From NCBI RefSeq assembly GCF_002995795.1, contig NZ_PVXN01000053.1, positions 186,001-250,000 on the forward strand: a DNA stretch of 64,000 nt. Direction: 5' to 3'. The DNA is from Clostridium thermopalmarium DSM 5974 (GTDB lineage Bacteria; Bacillota; Clostridia; Clostridiales; Clostridiaceae). Below are positions 47,117 to 56,568 of this stretch, one piece after another (the stretch's first letter is position 1; the number at the start of each line of letters is the position of its first letter). The notes beneath the pieces were generated by a model. It saw nothing but the letters and a program-made list of their open reading frames with translations, made no database searches and had not been told where the DNA came from. A program made the position numbers and the translations under genes.

Positions 47117-48376
47117 ATGGACGTAACAGTGACAGCATTAGGCGCAATTATAGGACTAGCAGTAGCTATTGTCCTAATTATTAAAAAGGTAAATCCAGCA
47201 TACTCTCTTATGTTAGGAGCAGTTATAGGAGGTTTGACTGGCGGGGCTAGCTTAGTAGATACAGTTGCTCTAATGGTACAGGGAACCCAAGGAATGGCAT
47301 CAGCCATATTGAGAATATTGGCAGCAGGAGTGCTAGCAGGAGTATTGATTGAGTCAGGAGCTGCTAGCAAAATAGCAGAAACAATTATTAGTAAGTTAGG
47401 AGATAAGAAAGCTATTTTTGCTATTGTGCTTTCTACATGTATATTAACAGCAGTTGGAGTTTTCATAGATGTAGCTGTAATAACAGTAGCACCAATAGCT
47501 ATGTCAATAGCTAAAAAGGCGAATATATCTAAATCGGCTATTTTACTAGCTATGGTCGGTGGTGGAAAGTCTGGAAATATTATATCACCAAACCCAAATG
47601 CTATTGCAGCATCAGATGCATTTAGCATACCTTTAACATCTGTTATGACAGCAGGTATTATTCCAGCGATATTTGGTATTATTGTAACAATTATTATAGC
47701 TCAGAAACTTTCTAATAAGGGAGTACAGGTATTAAATTCTGATATTACAGAAGAAAATAATAATGAGAAACCAAGTTTCTTCGCTTCTATTTTAGGACCT
47801 TTAGTTGCTATAATTTTATTATCACTTAGACCAATTGCGGGAATAGTGATTGATCCTATGATTGCTTTACCGGTAGGAGGAATTATAGGATGTTTAATGA
47901 TGGGAAAAATTAAAAACTTTAATTCTTATTGTACAGTTGGATTAGGAAAAATGACAGGAGTTGCTATATTATTAATTGGTACAGGAACTATTTCAGGCAT
48001 AATTGCTAATTCACAGTTGAAAGATGTATTGATTAATTTCTTAACTGCAACAGGTGCTCCAGAATTCTTACTTGCACCATTAGCAGGTATTCTTATGTCA
48101 GCAGCAACCGCATCTACAACTTCAGGAACTACTGTAGGAAGCCAAGTATTTGGTCCAACTTTAGTAGAACTTGGTATGCCAGGACTAAATGCAGCAGCTA
48201 TGATTCATTCAGGAGCTACAGTATTAGATCATTTACCACACGGAAGTTTCTTCCATGCAACTGGCGGTAGCGTAAATATGGATATTAAGGATAGATTAAA
48301 AATTATGCCTTATGAGTCATTAGTAGGACTTACACTCACTTTAGTATCTTCAATTATATATGGAATTATTCTCTAA
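47117..48376 (+). CDS. GntP-family gluconate/glycerate permease
   Basis: This 419-residue transporter has about 12 membrane segments. Family markers are NPAYSLMLGAVIGGLTGG, KSGNIISPNPNAIA and the C-terminal SGATVLDHLPHGSFFHATGGSV. Between the CdaR regulator and a glycerate kinase the most likely substrate is glycerate; gluconate is the alternative. It lies 11 bases before the kinase. Confidence 0.88.
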   Translation: MDVTVTALGAIIGLAVAIVLIIKKVNPAYSLMLGAVIGGLTGGASLVDTVALMVQGTQGMASAILRILAAGVLAGVLIESGAASKIAETIISKLGDKKAIFAIVLSTCILTAVGVFIDVAVITVAPIAMSIAKKANISKSAILLAMVGGGKSGNIISPNPNAIAASDAFSIPLTSVMTAGIIPAIFGIIVTIIIAQKLSNKGVQVLNSDITEENNNEKPSFFASILGPLVAIILLSLRPIAGIVIDPMIALPVGGIIGCLMMGKIKNFNSYCTVGLGKMTGVAILLIGTGTISGIIANSQLKDVLINFLTATGAPEFLLAPLAGILMSAATASTTSGTTVGSQVFGPTLVELGMPGLNAAAMIHSGATVLDHLPHGSFFHATGGSVNMDIKDRLKIMPYESLVGLTLTLVSSIIYGIIL

Positions 48377-48387
48377 GGAGGAAACTT

Positions 48388-49524
48388 ATGAAATTCGTAA
48401 TAGCACCAGATTCATTTAAAGAAAGTATGACTGCAAAAGAAGCGTGTGATGCAATAGAGGATGGACTAAAGATGTCTTTTCCTACAGCAACATTTACAAA
48501 GGTTCCTATGGCAGATGGAGGGGAAGGAACAACAAGATCTCTTGTAGATGCTACAAATGGAGAGATGTTTTCAGAAGTTGTATCAGACCCATTGGGTAAT
48601 CCAGTGAATGCTTCTTTTGGAGTTTTAGGAGATAGAAAGACTGCGGTTATTGAAATGGCCAGTGCAAGTGGAATTGGACTTGTACCAAAGGAAAAAAGAA
48701 ATCCTTTGTATACCACAACTTTTGGAACAGGAGAATTAATAAAAAAAGCATTAGAAAAAAATATTGATACAATTATCATTGGTATTGGAGGAAGTGCAAC
48801 CAATGATGGTGGAGCTGGAATGATTCAAGCTCTAGGTGGTAAATTGTTGGACAAGCATGGCAACCAAATTGGATTTGGTGGTGGTGCATTAAGACAATTG
48901 GCTAAAATCGACATATCAGGTTTAGATAAGAGGTTGCAAAATGTTAAGATCATTGTTGCATGTGATGTTGATAACCCTTTAACAGGTCCAACAGGAGCTT
49001 CATATATTTTTGGGCCTCAAAAGGGAGCTACACCGGAAATGGTAGAAGAGTTAGACAATAATTTAAAGCATTTTGCTAAGTGCATTCGTGAGAGTTTAGG
49101 AAAAGATGTAGAAAACATCCCAGGAGCTGGAGCTGCTGGTGGGTTAGGAGCAGGGCTTTTAGCATTCCTTCCTTGTGAATTAAAGAGAGGAATTGATATA
49201 GTTATTGAGTATTCTAACTTAAGAGAAAAGATGAAAGATGCAGATTATGTTATTACAGGAGAAGGCAGCATAGATGCACAAACTCGTTTTGGAAAAACTC
49301 CGTATGGTGTTGCAAAAGTAGCTAAAGAATTTGATGTTCCAGTAATTGCTGTAGCTGGAAATATAGGTAGAGATGTAGATGTTTTATATGAGTATGGATT
49401 TGATGCTTTTTTCTCTATTTTACAAGGTGTAGAGACTTTAGATAAGGCTTTAGCTAATGGAAAAGAAAATCTAATTAGAACATGCAATGCTATTGGACGA
49501 TTACTTCGTGTTAATAAAAAATAA
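48388..49524 (+). CDS. Glycerate kinase
   Basis: This 378-residue kinase of the GlxK/GarK type has KFVIAPDSFKESMTAKEACDAIEDG at the N-terminus, VPMADGGEGTTRSLVD, the IIIGIGGSATNDGGAGM phosphate-binding stretch and YVITGEGSIDAQTRFGKTP. It phosphorylates glycerate taken up by the adjacent permease and feeds it to glycolysis. AAGGAGG precedes the ATG. Confidence 0.94.
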   Translation: MKFVIAPDSFKESMTAKEACDAIEDGLKMSFPTATFTKVPMADGGEGTTRSLVDATNGEMFSEVVSDPLGNPVNASFGVLGDRKTAVIEMASASGIGLVPKEKRNPLYTTTFGTGELIKKALEKNIDTIIIGIGGSATNDGGAGMIQALGGKLLDKHGNQIGFGGGALRQLAKIDISGLDKRLQNVKIIVACDVDNPLTGPTGASYIFGPQKGATPEMVEELDNNLKHFAKCIRESLGKDVENIPGAGAAGGLGAGLLAFLPCELKRGIDIVIEYSNLREKMKDADYVITGEGSIDAQTRFGKTPYGVAKVAKEFDVPVIAVAGNIGRDVDVLYEYGFDAFFSILQGVETLDKALANGKENLIRTCNAIGRLLRVNKK

Positions 49525-49537
49525 TAATGAAATAATA

Positions 49538-49580
49538 AAAATGAAAGTACCCATATTATTTGGGGTACTTTCATTTTTAT
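49538..49580. terminator. Bidirectional terminator
   Basis: AAAATGAAAGTACCC and GGGGTACTTTCATTTTT around ATATTATTT, shared by the glycerate operon (+) and the deacetylase gene (-). Confidence 0.85.
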
Positions 49581-50944
49581 TTAACTAATTCTATAAATTC
49601 TTTGCTATTTCTCACATTATCAAAATCTCTTTCTTTTTTAGCCTCTTCTTTTACACTTTCCTGCATATCTATAGCTATTTTTAAGTATTTAACGGTATTA
49701 GCAACATCTCCACGTCTTCCATATATGCTGGCTTTACCATAATAACTCCATACATATTTTTCAATTTCTAAAGCTTTATCGTACCAGCTTAGAGCTTCAT
49801 CATAATATCCGTATAACTCATATGCTAGAGCCTTATTAAATCTTCCATATCCATAGCTTGGATTTATGCTTAAGGCTTTATCTATATTCTTCATGCCTTC
49901 TTCAAAATTATTAGAAAAACATTGACTTATGCCTTTTATATTGTAAGCTTTAAAAAAATTAGGATTTTCCTTTATAATCTCATCTGATATTTTTATTGCT
50001 TCTTCATATTTATGATCGAAAAATGCAGCGTAAGCTTTACTGTATTTATCTTCAAGAGTAGGTGGAGATTTTACAATTTTATTAAAGTCATAATCAGGAG
50101 TGGTTATCCTGTATATAAATGTATCTAGGTTATGAAAACTGCTTATAAAAACTCTATCCAAAGTTAAGAGTCCATCTGATTTATCAGACCATCTTCCGTC
50201 TGTGGTAAAGGCTAATTTATATCCAGCATTTTTTACAGCCTTTATAGTATTTTCGTTAAGTTTTCCATAAGGATAAGCTAAATATTTAATCTCTTTGTTT
50301 AAAAGCTTTTCAAGGGTTTCTTTTGAACTTTTAAGGGTTGCAAGCTGTTTTTCATAAGAAAGAGTACTTAAATCTTCGTGATTTGCAGTGTGGCTTTCAA
50401 CATCAAATCCGTTTTTATCTAATTCTTTTATTTGAGAAGTAGTTAAATATTCATCTTTACCTATATAGCTGGATATAACAAAAACAGTAGCTTTGAATCC
50501 ATATTTTTTTAATATTGGATAAGCTGTTTCGTAGTTATCCTTATAACCATCATCAAATGTAAGAACTATAGACTTTTCTGGAACAGGAACATTTTTCTCC
50601 ATAAAATCATATAGTTCATCTAAAGTTAAAGTACTATAACCATTGTCTTTTAAATATTTCATCTGAGCTTCAAAATCTTCTTTAGGAATTCTAACTGGAT
50701 TATCCTTTTCATATTTTATTGAGTGATACATAATAACAGGAATACCCTTATCATTGTATTTTAAAGCAATTATTTCAGTTTTAGGCGATGAATCAGCTGA
50801 TTTGTCATTGGATTCAATAGAGTTACTTTTCTTTTCAGCATTAGAAACAGAAGAATTGTTATTTTTTAATGTTTGCTTTATACCACATCCATTTAAAGAA
50901 AACATGAATATAAGTACAGTCAATATATAAAATATTTTTTTCAT
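49577..50944 (-). CDS. Polysaccharide deacetylase lipoprotein with TPR repeats
   Basis: This is a 455-residue protein. The signal peptide ends in LNGC (lipidated Cys at about residue 20), and a Ser/Lys linker follows. A NodB-type deacetylase domain spans about 65-270: LTFDDGYKDN has the catalytic and metal Asp, SHTANHEDLS the metal His pair. Three TPR-like repeats end the protein (YSKAYAAFFDHKYEEAIKIS onward). It probably trims peptidoglycan or a surface glycan at the membrane face. I chose ATG 50944 (GGAGG upstream) over the ATG 48 bases earlier. Confidence 0.88.
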   Translation of the reverse strand: MKKIFYILTVLIFMFSLNGCGIKQTLKNNNSSVSNAEKKSNSIESNDKSADSSPKTEIIALKYNDKGIPVIMYHSIKYEKDNPVRIPKEDFEAQMKYLKDNGYSTLTLDELYDFMEKNVPVPEKSIVLTFDDGYKDNYETAYPILKKYGFKATVFVISSYIGKDEYLTTSQIKELDKNGFDVESHTANHEDLSTLSYEKQLATLKSSKETLEKLLNKEIKYLAYPYGKLNENTIKAVKNAGYKLAFTTDGRWSDKSDGLLTLDRVFISSFHNLDTFIYRITTPDYDFNKIVKSPPTLEDKYSKAYAAFFDHKYEEAIKISDEIIKENPNFFKAYNIKGISQCFSNNFEEGMKNIDKALSINPSYGYGRFNKALAYELYGYYDEALSWYDKALEIEKYVWSYYGKASIYGRRGDVANTVKYLKIAIDMQESVKEEAKKERDFDNVRNSKEFIELVK

Positions 50945-51264
50945 AAAATTAATTTCCTCCAAAGCAAAAAAACATATATTTTTAGTATACATTGATTATA
51001 TATCGTTTTCAATACAGAGGATGTAAGAATAGATACTTTCTTATTTTAGTAAATTATGGTAATATATGATAGTAATAATTTGTTGAAGGAGAGATTAAAA
51101 TAAATGGGAATAGTAAGTGAGTAGTATGAATGTATTAATAAGGTGATTTTAAAGTATGTAAACGTAACAAACGTTTGTGCTGTTACTTGAATTTATTTAA
51201 CAAATGAATTAAAATTTTCGTGAAGAAAAATATAACTATTTTATTAATAAGGGAGGGTCAATTT
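50945..51264. other. Divergent intergenic region upstream of pgi
   Basis: This 320-base gap separates two divergent genes. TGTAAACGTAACAA (51157-51170) matches 12 of 14 positions of a catabolite-responsive element and overlaps the perfect palindrome ACAAACGTTTGT (51167-51178). CcpA or another sugar-linked regulator may act on pgi, but the match is imperfect. Nothing else is evident apart from the strong GGGAGGG ribosome binding site at the end. Confidence 0.35.
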
Positions 51265-52617
51265 ATGTCCATGGGTATAAGTTTAGATTTATCAAAGACT
51301 AAGCCTTACTTAAATGATCATGAAATAGAGCAGTTTCAACCTATGGTAAATGCAGCTCATGATATGTTGCATAACAAAACAGGTGCAGGAAGCGACTTTT
51401 TAGGGTGGGTTGACTTACCAAATAATTACGATAAAGAAGAATTTGCAAGAATAAAAAAAGCAGCTGAAAAGATAAGAGCAAATTCAGATGCTCTTGTTGT
51501 TATAGGAATAGGTGGCTCATACTTAGGAGCTAGAGCTGCTATTGAAATGTTAAATCATACTTTTTATAATATTATTTCAAAAGAAAACAGAAAAGCCCCA
51601 CTAATATTCTTTGCTGGAAATAATATTAGTTCTACGTATATGGCAGAGTTAATAGAAACAGTAAAAGATATGGATTTTTCAGTTAATGTTATATCAAAAT
51701 CAGGAACTACTACAGAACCTGCTATAGCTTTTAGAATATTTAAGGATTTATTGGAAAAGAAGTATGGAAAAGAAGGAGCAAAAGAAAGAATTTTTGCTAC
51801 AACAGATAAAGCAAAGGGAGCACTTAGAACTTTAGCAGAAGCTGAAGGTTATGAAACTTTTGTAATTCCAGATGATGTAGGAGGAAGATACTCAGTTCTA
51901 ACAGCAGTTGGACTACTTCCAATAGCAGCAGCAGGAATAGATATAGATGAGATGATGAGAGGTGCTCAAGATGCTAGCAAAGAGTACAACACTCCAGATT
52001 TGAAGAGCAATGCCGCATACAGATACGCAGCTGCAAGAAATGCCTTATATAATAAAGGAAAAACTATTGAAATGATAGTTAACTTTGAACCATCTCTTCA
52101 CTACATGGGTGAATGGTGGAAGCAGTTATTTGGAGAAAGTGAAGGAAAAGATAATAAAGGTATATTCCCTGCAGCAGCAGATTTTTCAACAGATTTACAT
52201 TCTATGGGACAATATATCCAAGATGGTTTAAGAAACTTAATGGAAACACATCTTAATGTTGAAAAGCCAAGAAAGTCAGTTATTATAGGATCAAGTGAGG
52301 ATAATCTTGACGGATTAAACTTCCTTCAAGGAAAAGATATGGATTTTGTAAATAAGCAGGCATTTAGAGGAACAGTAGTAGCTCACAATGATGGTGGAGT
52401 TCCTAATATGATTGTAAATATTCCAGAATTAACTCCTTATTATTTTGGATATTTAGTATATTTCTTTGAAAAAGCTTGCGGAATGAGTGGATACTTACTA
52501 GGAGTTAATCCATTCAATCAACCTGGAGTTGAAGCTTATAAGAAAAATATGTTTGCTCTTCTTGGAAAGCCTGGATATGAAGACATGAAGGCAGAAATAG
52601 AAGCAAAGCTTAAATAA
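51265..52617 (+). CDS. pgi: Glucose-6-phosphate isomerase
   Basis: This 450-residue glycolytic enzyme of the short Gram-positive type shows [19 protein letters not shown], the phosphate site [30 protein letters not shown] and the C-terminal catalytic Lys region [19 protein letters not shown] chose ATG 51265 behind GGGAGGG; an in-frame upstream codon would add 15 residues unlike the family. Confidence 0.97.
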   Translation: MSMGISLDLSKTKPYLNDHEIEQFQPMVNAAHDMLHNKTGAGSDFLGWVDLPNNYDKEEFARIKKAAEKIRANSDALVVIGIGGSYLGARAAIEMLNHTFYNIISKENRKAPLIFFAGNNISSTYMAELIETVKDMDFSVNVISKSGTTTEPAIAFRIFKDLLEKKYGKEGAKERIFATTDKAKGALRTLAEAEGYETFVIPDDVGGRYSVLTAVGLLPIAAAGIDIDEMMRGAQDASKEYNTPDLKSNAAYRYAAARNALYNKGKTIEMIVNFEPSLHYMGEWWKQLFGESEGKDNKGIFPAAADFSTDLHSMGQYIQDGLRNLMETHLNVEKPRKSVIIGSSEDNLDGLNFLQGKDMDFVNKQAFRGTVVAHNDGGVPNMIVNIPELTPYYFGYLVYFFEKACGMSGYLLGVNPFNQPGVEAYKKNMFALLGKPGYEDMKAEIEAKLK

Positions 52618-52676
52618 AGCTCACAATTAAAAATTAATGATGAATAAAATAAAATTAAGATAAGCTTAATTTTATA

Positions 52677-52726
52677 AAACAAGTCAACCACTACAGTAGT
52701 TTGATGTAATGATTGACTTGTTTTTA
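52677..52726 (+). terminator. Terminator of pgi
   Basis: AAACAAGTCAA and TTGACTTGTTT flank a ~25-base loop; TTTAG follows. The converging SLH gene ends 50 bases away. Confidence 0.65.
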
Positions 52727-52778
52727 GTTTTACATTAGAAAAACATTATTAGCTAGAAATTGTAAATTGTCAATTATA

Positions 52779-55175
52779 TTATTTATACACAGGATAGAAA
52801 TTAGTGCTTACCTCTTTATTTTGCAGTGCTCTAAAGAGTCCAAGAGCAAGATCTTCTGATGTAGCTGTTTTCTTAGGATTTATTTTATTATCTTCTAACT
52901 CTATTAAATTAAGTCCTTTAGCTAGAGTAACGTATCCAAGATTATTTTTATCTACATCATTAGCATCATCGCAGTTAAGAGTAAATATATCTAGGCAATT
53001 AGCTATATTTTCATATTTAAGGAACTTTATTAAAGCCTTACACATTTCTTCTCTAGATACAGGAGCATTTATATCAAAGTTTTCTAAATCTTTATCTTCT
53101 ATTATTCCATAGTATTTTGCCATAGTTAAATAATCCTCTGTAGAAAGACCATTTTGATTTGAATCAACGGCAGAGTCTTTTTTATTAGAATCTATCATTG
53201 AATTTTCATTAGCGTTTACTATATAAGGAGTATAACCAAGGGCATCAACTAGGTTTTTTATTAAATCCATATATTTAACTTGTCTTTTTAATTTAAAATC
53301 CTTTGTATCTATTAAACCTTTATAGGCTAATATACTTATTTCTTTTTCAGCTTTACTTCCTTTTATTTCATTTAGAAAATCTGAAATATCAAATTTAATT
53401 TCCTCACCATCATAGTCGTTTAGTATTTTACTATCAAGGGCATCAATAAAAATGTTAGTTGCATCTAAGGAATAAGTCAATTTTAATTCGTTCTTTGGTG
53501 TTTTTGGATCAGAGCTTGTGTTTACAATTATATATTTTAGTAAAGGCGTATATTTATTGTAGTAAATAGTTTTAGCCTTTGAGACATCTATGCTTGAATC
53601 AGGTTTAGGAAATTCTATGCTGTCATCCCAAGATAGATTCATGTTAGATACTTCACCAGTCTCTGCATTAAATTCTATATAAATATTATCATTTTCATAA
53701 GGTATATCATTTACCTTTCTTACAAATGAATATCTATAAAATCTCTCAGGTTCTGTTGAATCAGGTTTTTCACTGTAAATCAATTCTGTATGAGTCAAGT
53801 TATATTCTATATCCTTAATTTTATCTTTATAGTATTGTTCTATAAACTCTAAAGATTTATAATAACCTTCTTTCCAGGTTAATTTTGGAGTAAAACTTTC
53901 TTTATATTCATAAGGTGTATAATTATAAATAGATAGTATTTGACCATTTAAGGCATTAATTGATATAAATCCTTGTTTTATTAGGGTATTTGCTGTTTGT
54001 CCATTTTTATCTTTAACGTCTATTTTCTTTGTAAAAGGAGCAGACCATACTTTAGCTGAATTAGTATTAAGAGAACTGTTATCCTCTTTGTACCTTAAAT
54101 CCCCTATAGTATATCCTTTACCATATATGCTGTTAATTACATTAGACATGATATTTAAAGCTTCTTCTTTTTTTAGAGCCTCTTTCTTATTTTCAAGCTT
54201 TTTATATTTTTTGTATATCTCATCAAGCTCTTTTTTGTTAAGATTTATAGTTTCTACTTTAGAAGTTGGAGTTTCACTTAAGGTTATTGGATTTCCTGTT
54301 TTTGCATCTATTATAAAGCCATTTTTTAAAGTAGGTTCATATACAAGTTTTATATTTTTCTTATTATTTGCGTTTTGATATTCATATTTATTTTTAAAGA
54401 GTTTATATTTTAAGGTCATATTTGTGTTATTCTTAAAAATAGTTTTTGCTTCATCTAAAGATATAGAGCCATCGCTGTTAGGAAATACTAAGGAATTATT
54501 CCAATTGTAATGATAAGATGTGATCTCTCCTGTAACCCCATCTACATTTATATATATACTATCATTTTCATAATAAGCATCATTTATAAATCTAACAAAA
54601 TTAAAGCTGTAATTTGAAGAATTATCTCTATTTGAAAACCATCTGTCGGTTCCTAACTTTAAAGTTTTTAATTCCTCAGGATTTATTTTTTTAATAGCCT
54701 CTTGAGCGATACGTTTAGCTTCATCTATAGATAGAGTTGGAATTGATTTTTGATTGGCATTGTTATAGCTGTTTTTATTCATGGAAATTAATTTTCCACT
54801 GTTGCCGTCTAAACATAAACTTATGGTTGTATCACCTTTAAAAGATGAATTTTGCCAGTACATATTCCATACATAAGATTTGGTTTCTTTAATTGCGCTG
54901 ATTACATAAGGTTCTAGGTTGATGTTAAATTTAAAATCCTTTTCGTTAACATCAATGTTAAAATACTTTTTTAAAATAGCTTTTCCTTTTAAAATAGCAG
55001 CTTCCTTAGAGATAGCTACATTTATATCTTCATTAGATGATATTTTATCACTAGATGAGGATACAACTTTTATGTTACTAGCGCTTTCGTAGGAAGTTGC
55101 AGCAAGCGCTTGTTGTGCAAAAGGAGAAATAAGAGAAGATGCTAATAAAATAGAAAAAAGTTTTTGTTTATTCAT
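52779..55175 (-). CDS. Secreted YcdB/YcdC (PepSY-like) protein with SLH domains
   Basis: This is a 798-residue protein. The signal peptide MNKQKLFSILLASSLISPFA ends near ALA-A (residue 25). Several YcdB/YcdC-type repeats follow (SLDEAKTIFKNNTNMTLKYKL; ETGEVSNMNLSWDDSIEFPKP), each with a strand-helix-strand plan. The last 190 residues contain two or three S-layer homology motifs (EKEISILAYKGLIDTK, LTMAKYYGIIEDKDL, APVSREEMCKALIKFLKY). It is probably anchored to secondary cell-wall polymer. Substrate or ligand is unknown; PepSY-like domains often bind or inhibit proteases. Confidence 0.82.
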   Translation of the reverse strand: MNKQKLFSILLASSLISPFAQQALAATSYESASNIKVVSSSSDKISSNEDINVAISKEAAILKGKAILKKYFNIDVNEKDFKFNINLEPYVISAIKETKSYVWNMYWQNSSFKGDTTISLCLDGNSGKLISMNKNSYNNANQKSIPTLSIDEAKRIAQEAIKKINPEELKTLKLGTDRWFSNRDNSSNYSFNFVRFINDAYYENDSIYINVDGVTGEITSYHYNWNNSLVFPNSDGSISLDEAKTIFKNNTNMTLKYKLFKNKYEYQNANNKKNIKLVYEPTLKNGFIIDAKTGNPITLSETPTSKVETINLNKKELDEIYKKYKKLENKKEALKKEEALNIMSNVINSIYGKGYTIGDLRYKEDNSSLNTNSAKVWSAPFTKKIDVKDKNGQTANTLIKQGFISINALNGQILSIYNYTPYEYKESFTPKLTWKEGYYKSLEFIEQYYKDKIKDIEYNLTHTELIYSEKPDSTEPERFYRYSFVRKVNDIPYENDNIYIEFNAETGEVSNMNLSWDDSIEFPKPDSSIDVSKAKTIYYNKYTPLLKYIIVNTSSDPKTPKNELKLTYSLDATNIFIDALDSKILNDYDGEEIKFDISDFLNEIKGSKAEKEISILAYKGLIDTKDFKLKRQVKYMDLIKNLVDALGYTPYIVNANENSMIDSNKKDSAVDSNQNGLSTEDYLTMAKYYGIIEDKDLENFDINAPVSREEMCKALIKFLKYENIANCLDIFTLNCDDANDVDKNNLGYVTLAKGLNLIELEDNKINPKKTATSEDLALGLFRALQNKEVSTNFYPVYK

Positions 55176-55355
55176 AAATATACCTCCTTATTATATAAAT
55201 TGGACTCAATTGGGTTCGGCGGAATAATTTTCTTGAATATTCATATATAAATATATACGGTATAAAAATTAATAAGTTATTTAATTATTATTCAAATAAT
55301 TTATAATTCAAGTTACATATGTGTTAAAATAAGTTTATTAAGGAGGGAAAGAGAG

Positions 55356-55796
55356 ATGAGGATAATAGTTGATGCAGATGCCTGTCCTGGAAGAGAAGTT
55401 ATTGAAAAGGCAGCTAAAGAAAATAAAGTAGACGTAATAATGTATTGTGATATAAATCATGTTATAACTAGTGAGTACAGCACAGTAAAAATTGTAGACA
55501 GCGGATTTCAAAGTGTAGATATGAGGATAGCTAATGAAGCAAAAAGTGGAGATATTATCGTCACACAAGATTACGGCGTAGCTGCTATGGCACTTGGAAA
55601 AAAAGCTTATGCAATAAGCCCTAAGGGATATATCTATGATAATGAGAATATAGATAGACTATTATTTGAAAGACATTTATCTTTAAAAGTAAGAAGAGGT
55701 GGAGGGAAGACATTTAACCCTAAAAAAAGGACGGAGGAAGATGATGAAAGACTATATAAAAACATTTTAAAGCTTATTAAAAAAGCAAATTATTAA
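55356..55796 (+). CDS. YaiI/YqxD family protein (DUF188)
   Basis: This 146-residue protein has MRIIVDADACPGREVIEKAA, VDSGFQSVDMRIANEAKSGDIIVTQDYGVAAMAL and the C-terminal RRGGGKTFNPKKRTEEDD. These are the conserved acidic and basic sites of this NYN-like family. The aspartates suggest metal-dependent nuclease activity, but no function is established. AGGAGGG precedes the ATG. Confidence 0.92.
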   Translation: MRIIVDADACPGREVIEKAAKENKVDVIMYCDINHVITSEYSTVKIVDSGFQSVDMRIANEAKSGDIIVTQDYGVAAMALGKKAYAISPKGYIYDNENIDRLLFERHLSLKVRRGGGKTFNPKKRTEEDDERLYKNILKLIKKANY

Positions 55797-55844
55797 AGTT
55801 GCTCATATAATATTATTGATTTATTATTGATGAGGTGGACTGTA

Positions 55845-56504
55845 GTGAATTACATAAGAAGATTCATAAAGGGAAATATGCATTTTTTATATTTACTTTT
55901 ATTTGTCCCACTAATACTTGTATTTTGTTTTTGTGAAAAATTCATAACACCTAAGTATATAATTCATTCAAAATATGATGATTATATACCATTTATAAAG
56001 TTTTTTATAGTGCCTTATATGTTCTGGTTTGTGTATATGGCAATTGGTTTTGTGTATTTTGGATTAAAATCTAGAAAAGATTTTATAAAACTATTTAAGT
56101 TTATTTTTTTTGGTATGAGCGTCAGTTATGTTATATTTATATTATTTCCTAATTGGCAGAATATGAGGCCTATTCTAAAGGATAAGGATGTATTTTCAGT
56201 AGTTGTAGGATTTATTTATTCTGTAGATTCATCAACAAATGTTTTTCCAAGTATACATGTTATAAATTCTATTGGAGTAAATATTGCAATTTGTGAAAGT
56301 TCATTATTTATAGAAAGAAAGAGTATAAAGATTTTGTCATCATTAGTTATGATTCTTATATGCGCATCCACTGTATTTATAAAGCAGCATTCTTTAATTG
56401 ATGTTATTGGAGGAATAGTGCTTTCCGCGGTTTTATATGTATGCATTTACTATATTCCTGAAAGACATAAGGCAAAATATAACGGAGAAGTGAAGCTTTC
56501 CTAA
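55845..56504 (+). CDS. PAP2-family phosphatase, membrane-bound
   Basis: This 219-residue protein has five or six membrane segments. Conserved phosphatase sites are NVFPSIHV (motif 2, catalytic His) and KQHSLIDVIGG (motif 3); the classical Lys-Arg motif 1 is less clear (WQNMRPIL). It probably dephosphorylates a lipid phosphate outside the membrane. GTG 55845 is the best start, with GAGGTGG 6 bases upstream; in-frame codons 15-18 bases earlier lack a site. The stop codon lies inside a piece of the dispersed repeat. Confidence 0.82.
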   Translation: MNYIRRFIKGNMHFLYLLLFVPLILVFCFCEKFITPKYIIHSKYDDYIPFIKFFIVPYMFWFVYMAIGFVYFGLKSRKDFIKLFKFIFFGMSVSYVIFILFPNWQNMRPILKDKDVFSVVVGFIYSVDSSTNVFPSIHVINSIGVNIAICESSLFIERKSIKILSSLVMILICASTVFIKQHSLIDVIGGIVLSAVLYVCIYYIPERHKAKYNGEVKLS

Positions 56505-56510
56505 ATGCAA
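56489..56510 (-). repeat. Dispersed repeat, partial copy 3
   Basis: AGTGAAGCTTTCCTAAATG (56489-56507) is identical to the complement of the matching part of copy 2 and supplies the stop codon of the PAP2 gene. Similarity ends after about 22 bases. Confidence 0.6.
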
Positions 56511-56528
56511 GTTTTCTGTATGATCTTC

Positions 56529-56568
56529 GATATAAGAAAAATGCTGCGCACTTTTCTTATATCTTTTA
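56529..56568. terminator. Bidirectional terminator
   Basis: GATATAAGAAAAATGC and GCACTTTTCTTATATC around TGC; it serves PAP2 (+) and pullulanase (-). Confidence 0.8.
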